Shown here: positions 62,115 to 64,000 of the stretch, in pieces | How positions within the stretch are numbered: position 1 is the stretch's first letter | Layout of the letters: each line of letters begins with the position of its first letter | Assembly: GCA_022495005.1 (NCBI GenBank) | Contig: JAGYXB010000665.1 | Coordinates: 434,001-498,000 of the forward strand | DNA length: 64,000 nt | Source of the DNA: Rhyacophila brunnea | Taxonomy: Eukaryota; Arthropoda; Insecta; Trichoptera; Rhyacophilidae | Direction: 5' to 3' | Notes under the pieces: generated by a model | Databases searched by the model: none | Seen by the model: the letters and a program-made list of their open reading frames with translations, nothing else | Told to the model about the DNA's origin: nothing | Position numbers and translations under genes: made by a program

Positions 62115-62929
62115 AATTTGTAAAAGTTTGGTGTTAGTAGCTAGTAGCTAGTAGGTATATTGTAAATAAAATTTGTTCGTGATTTTAAAATATTCATTAC
62201 ACGCAAATATAATAATGCGCCTTCAACGTTTTCATAACAAAATTCTCCCATAACTCTTCCAAAACAAAATTTGGTATGAAATATATTACCTACCTTATCC
62301 AAATAGTTACTTCTTGAGTGATTTTACAACGAAATCTAGTTTCGGTTCCTTAATTTTCCACCTCAACGTTACTCTGCCATCCGTTGTCTCCAGTTTTTCA
62401 CTTTAGCAACTAACAGGTCTTGATATTATTCTTCACCAAATTATTTTCCCTGCGTAGTCGATGTATAGGTATCTATTTTCTCCCTGAGCACCAACAACTA
62501 TCTTCTATAAGATTTGTGGGTTCATTCATATCATGTGACAGGAGTCACGACCATCTTAGGCTGCGAGCACACGGCAAAGCGAAGTTTCGGATTCATCCGC
62601 CAAACGACGTTTGCGTTTTATTTGCGTTTTATTTGCGAGCCGATTGCGTTTTAAATGCGTGTCAAATGCGTCAAAATTTCGACAATGCTGTCCAAGAGAA
62701 AACACGGTTTTCAAGGGGATTCATAAACGCCTTTTTTTGAAACTGCACCCTGCTGCGAGAGTATTTATCTTTCATTACAGTGGCGTACAAGGGTAAATAA
62801 ATCAATATAAAATCAGTACGTAATATTGCATTATACCTACATTTATTTTCCCACTATTGCTTCTTTTGGAGCTGGACTGTTTTATATCGAAAGCGTTTTG
62901 AAAATTACCTATTGTTGAGCCTATTATAT
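62115..62929. other. Intergenic stretch with possible DNA-transposon scrap
   Basis: At 62563-62700 AGGCTGCGAGCACACGGC is followed by several TTTGCGTTTTA/TTTGCGAGCC repeats, as in Harbinger-like MITE ends, but no partner end is seen. The rest is featureless. Confidence 0.3.
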
Positions 62930-63193
62930 ACCATCATCATCAATACTATCGACCGAGGGTACTTGATGGAGTTTGAATTTAAATTCTAATTGATTTAAGT
63001 TTTGTACTATTATTATTTATTAATACAATAAAAAAAGATTATAAGTTAATACACGAAGAAAGGGTAAAAACCTTATTACCTAGATACCTACTAAGTAAAG
63101 GATTAAGTACAAAAACATAATATTTTGAATAATTTGAATATTTGCAGTATTCTAAAAACCTGTTGTAAATACTATTAATACATTCGGTAGGTA
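62930..63193. repeat. 265-bp direct repeat, copy 1
   Basis: Matches 63668-63936 at over 90 percent identity by eye, starting TACCATCATCA and ending ATTCGGTAGGTA. It contains AATAAAAAAAGATTATAAG, a plausible polyadenylation region. Offset is about 740 bp. Confidence 0.8.
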
Positions 63194-63426
63194 GGCAGTT
63201 TTACAAAATACTCGTATAATAAAAAGTTGTGACACAGCACAGCTATGAGAAGAAGTATTTCACGAGAAGAAAGGCTCGCCATATCTATACGGTAAACTAA
63301 ACTATTATTATTTATTTTGTAGTATGTACTTATTTAATTAATTTTTTTATTAGTTGACACTGTCATCTTCTATAGATACACTAAAATGGAAACGGGTACT
63401 AATAATAATATATTGAAGTGAGAATC

Positions 63427-63664
63427 ATGAATACCCACCTACTACTATTGATAGGTATGTGCTTGTGTACTTGTATCGGTACAAGTATATTTATATTAAT
63501 TATTGTTTTTTTGTTATAATATTAGTTGCGATTAATTGACAATAAAATTTTGATAATTTATCTATTTAGCCGCTACAGTACCATATTATTCAATTACATA
63601 TTCAAAAAAAGTTGGTGGTTATGAATTCAAAACACCTTTCATAAAAAATAGATTGAAATATTAG
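63427..63664 (+). CDS. Gene C: putative 40-aa secreted peptide, 2 coding exons
   Basis: Exon 1 (63427-63454) encodes MNTHLLLLI and stops in phase 1 at a GTATGT donor identical to that of gene B. Exon 2 (63570-63664) follows a TATTTAG acceptor and encodes AATVPYYSITYSKKVGGYEF then KTPFIKNRLKY and a stop. The total is 123 nt, 40 aa. The N-terminal 12 or so residues are hydrophobic, short for a signal peptide. The layout (tiny leader exon, phase-1 intron) matches genes A and B, and PYYSITYSKK loosely echoes AYYVPKAFYTIDK at the same place in gene A. No transcript evidence is available, so it may be a pseudogene or chance. Confidence 0.45.
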
Positions 63665-63667
63665 TAG

Positions 63668-63936
63668 GTATACCATCATCAATACTATCAACCGAGGGTA
63701 CTTGATGGAATTTGAATTTAAATTCGAATTGATTTAAGTTTTGTACTATTATTATTTATTAATACAATAAAAAAAGATTATAAGTTAATACACGAAGAAA
63801 GGGTAAAAACTTTATTACCTAGATACCTACTAAGTAAATGATGAAGTATAAAAACATAATATTTTGAATAATTTGAATATTTGCAGTGTTTCTAAAAAAA
63901 CCCGTTGTAAATACGATTAATACATTCGGTAGGTAA
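63668..63936. repeat. 265-bp direct repeat, copy 2 (3' flank of gene C)
   Basis: Begins 4 bases after the gene C stop codon, so it would be its 3' UTR, including AATAAAAAAAGATTATAAG. Copy 1 lies at 62930-63193 in the same orientation. Confidence 0.8.
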
Positions 63937-64000
63937 GCGTATTAAATGTCATTTCTCGTAAACAATAGTTTTCTCGTTGTGCAATATGTTGGGAGTTTAA

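Noticed and set aside
63247..63292. Possible coding exon starting MRRSISREERLAI before a GTAAAC donor
   Set aside because: No downstream exon in frame; could be a 5' UTR exon of gene C at most.
1..64000. CRISPR array, bacterial operon or prokaryotic mobile system
   Set aside because: No regularly spaced repeats, no ribosome-binding-site gene strings; all genes are spliced and eukaryotic.

Overview
The window looks like AT-rich insect (certainly arthropod-like) nuclear DNA. It has spliced genes with GT..AG introns, long TA-rich introns, and a dense load of eukaryotic mobile elements (hAT, pogo/Tigger, Harbinger-like, RTE, R1-like LINE, DIRS). The insect order cannot be fixed from the sequence alone. 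Two conserved housekeeping genes are recognisable. PIGN (GPI ethanolamine phosphate transferase 1, + strand, 13 coding exons, 2859-12123) and CD2BP2 (spliceosomal U5-associated GYF-domain protein, - strand, 3 coding exons, 20989-15056) are convergent.

Layout: 0.8-2.6 kb is a repeat flanked by a perfect 27-bp inverted repeat and holding an RTE-type reverse transcriptase fragment. 2.86-12.1 kb is PIGN; its introns carry a hAT derivative with exact 8-bp target duplication and a pogo/Tigger relic. 12.1-15.1 kb is intergenic with SINE and Tigger scraps. 15.1-21.0 kb is CD2BP2, with a MITE ending about 30 bp from exon 2 and a 2.2-kb TIR transposon in intron 1, itself containing a hAT MITE. 21.55-33.06 kb is a DIRS-type tyrosine-recombinase retrotransposon on the - strand, with inverted terminal repeats and internal complementary region still readable. 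It is split between gag and RT by a nearly full-length R1-like LINE (about 26.3-31.7 kb). 33-40.8 kb shows no gene but holds a foldback MITE and a second RTE fragment.

40.8-64 kb is a region of small secreted-protein genes. Gene A (+, 40801-56545, 164 aa, Gly/Ser-rich) is convergent with gene B (-, 59715-57288, 425 aa, TRPI(Y/F)-repeat and Asn/Tyr/Pro-rich). Gene C (+, 63427-63664) is a putative 40-aa secreted peptide. All three begin with a short hydrophobic leader exon (28-55 nt) ended by a phase-1 intron, the layout common in insect cuticular and other secreted structural proteins. Their function is inferred only from this architecture. The 3' flank of gene C exists as a second copy about 740 bp upstream, suggesting tandem duplication with loss of one gene.

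Most of the rest is intron or intergenic DNA built from old repeats. The observations most worth following are the unclassified 2.2-kb transposon, the DIRS/LINE nest, the inverted-repeat unit at 0.8-2.6 kb, the foldback MITE family and the secreted-protein cluster. No CRISPR, operon or bacterial-type system is present.
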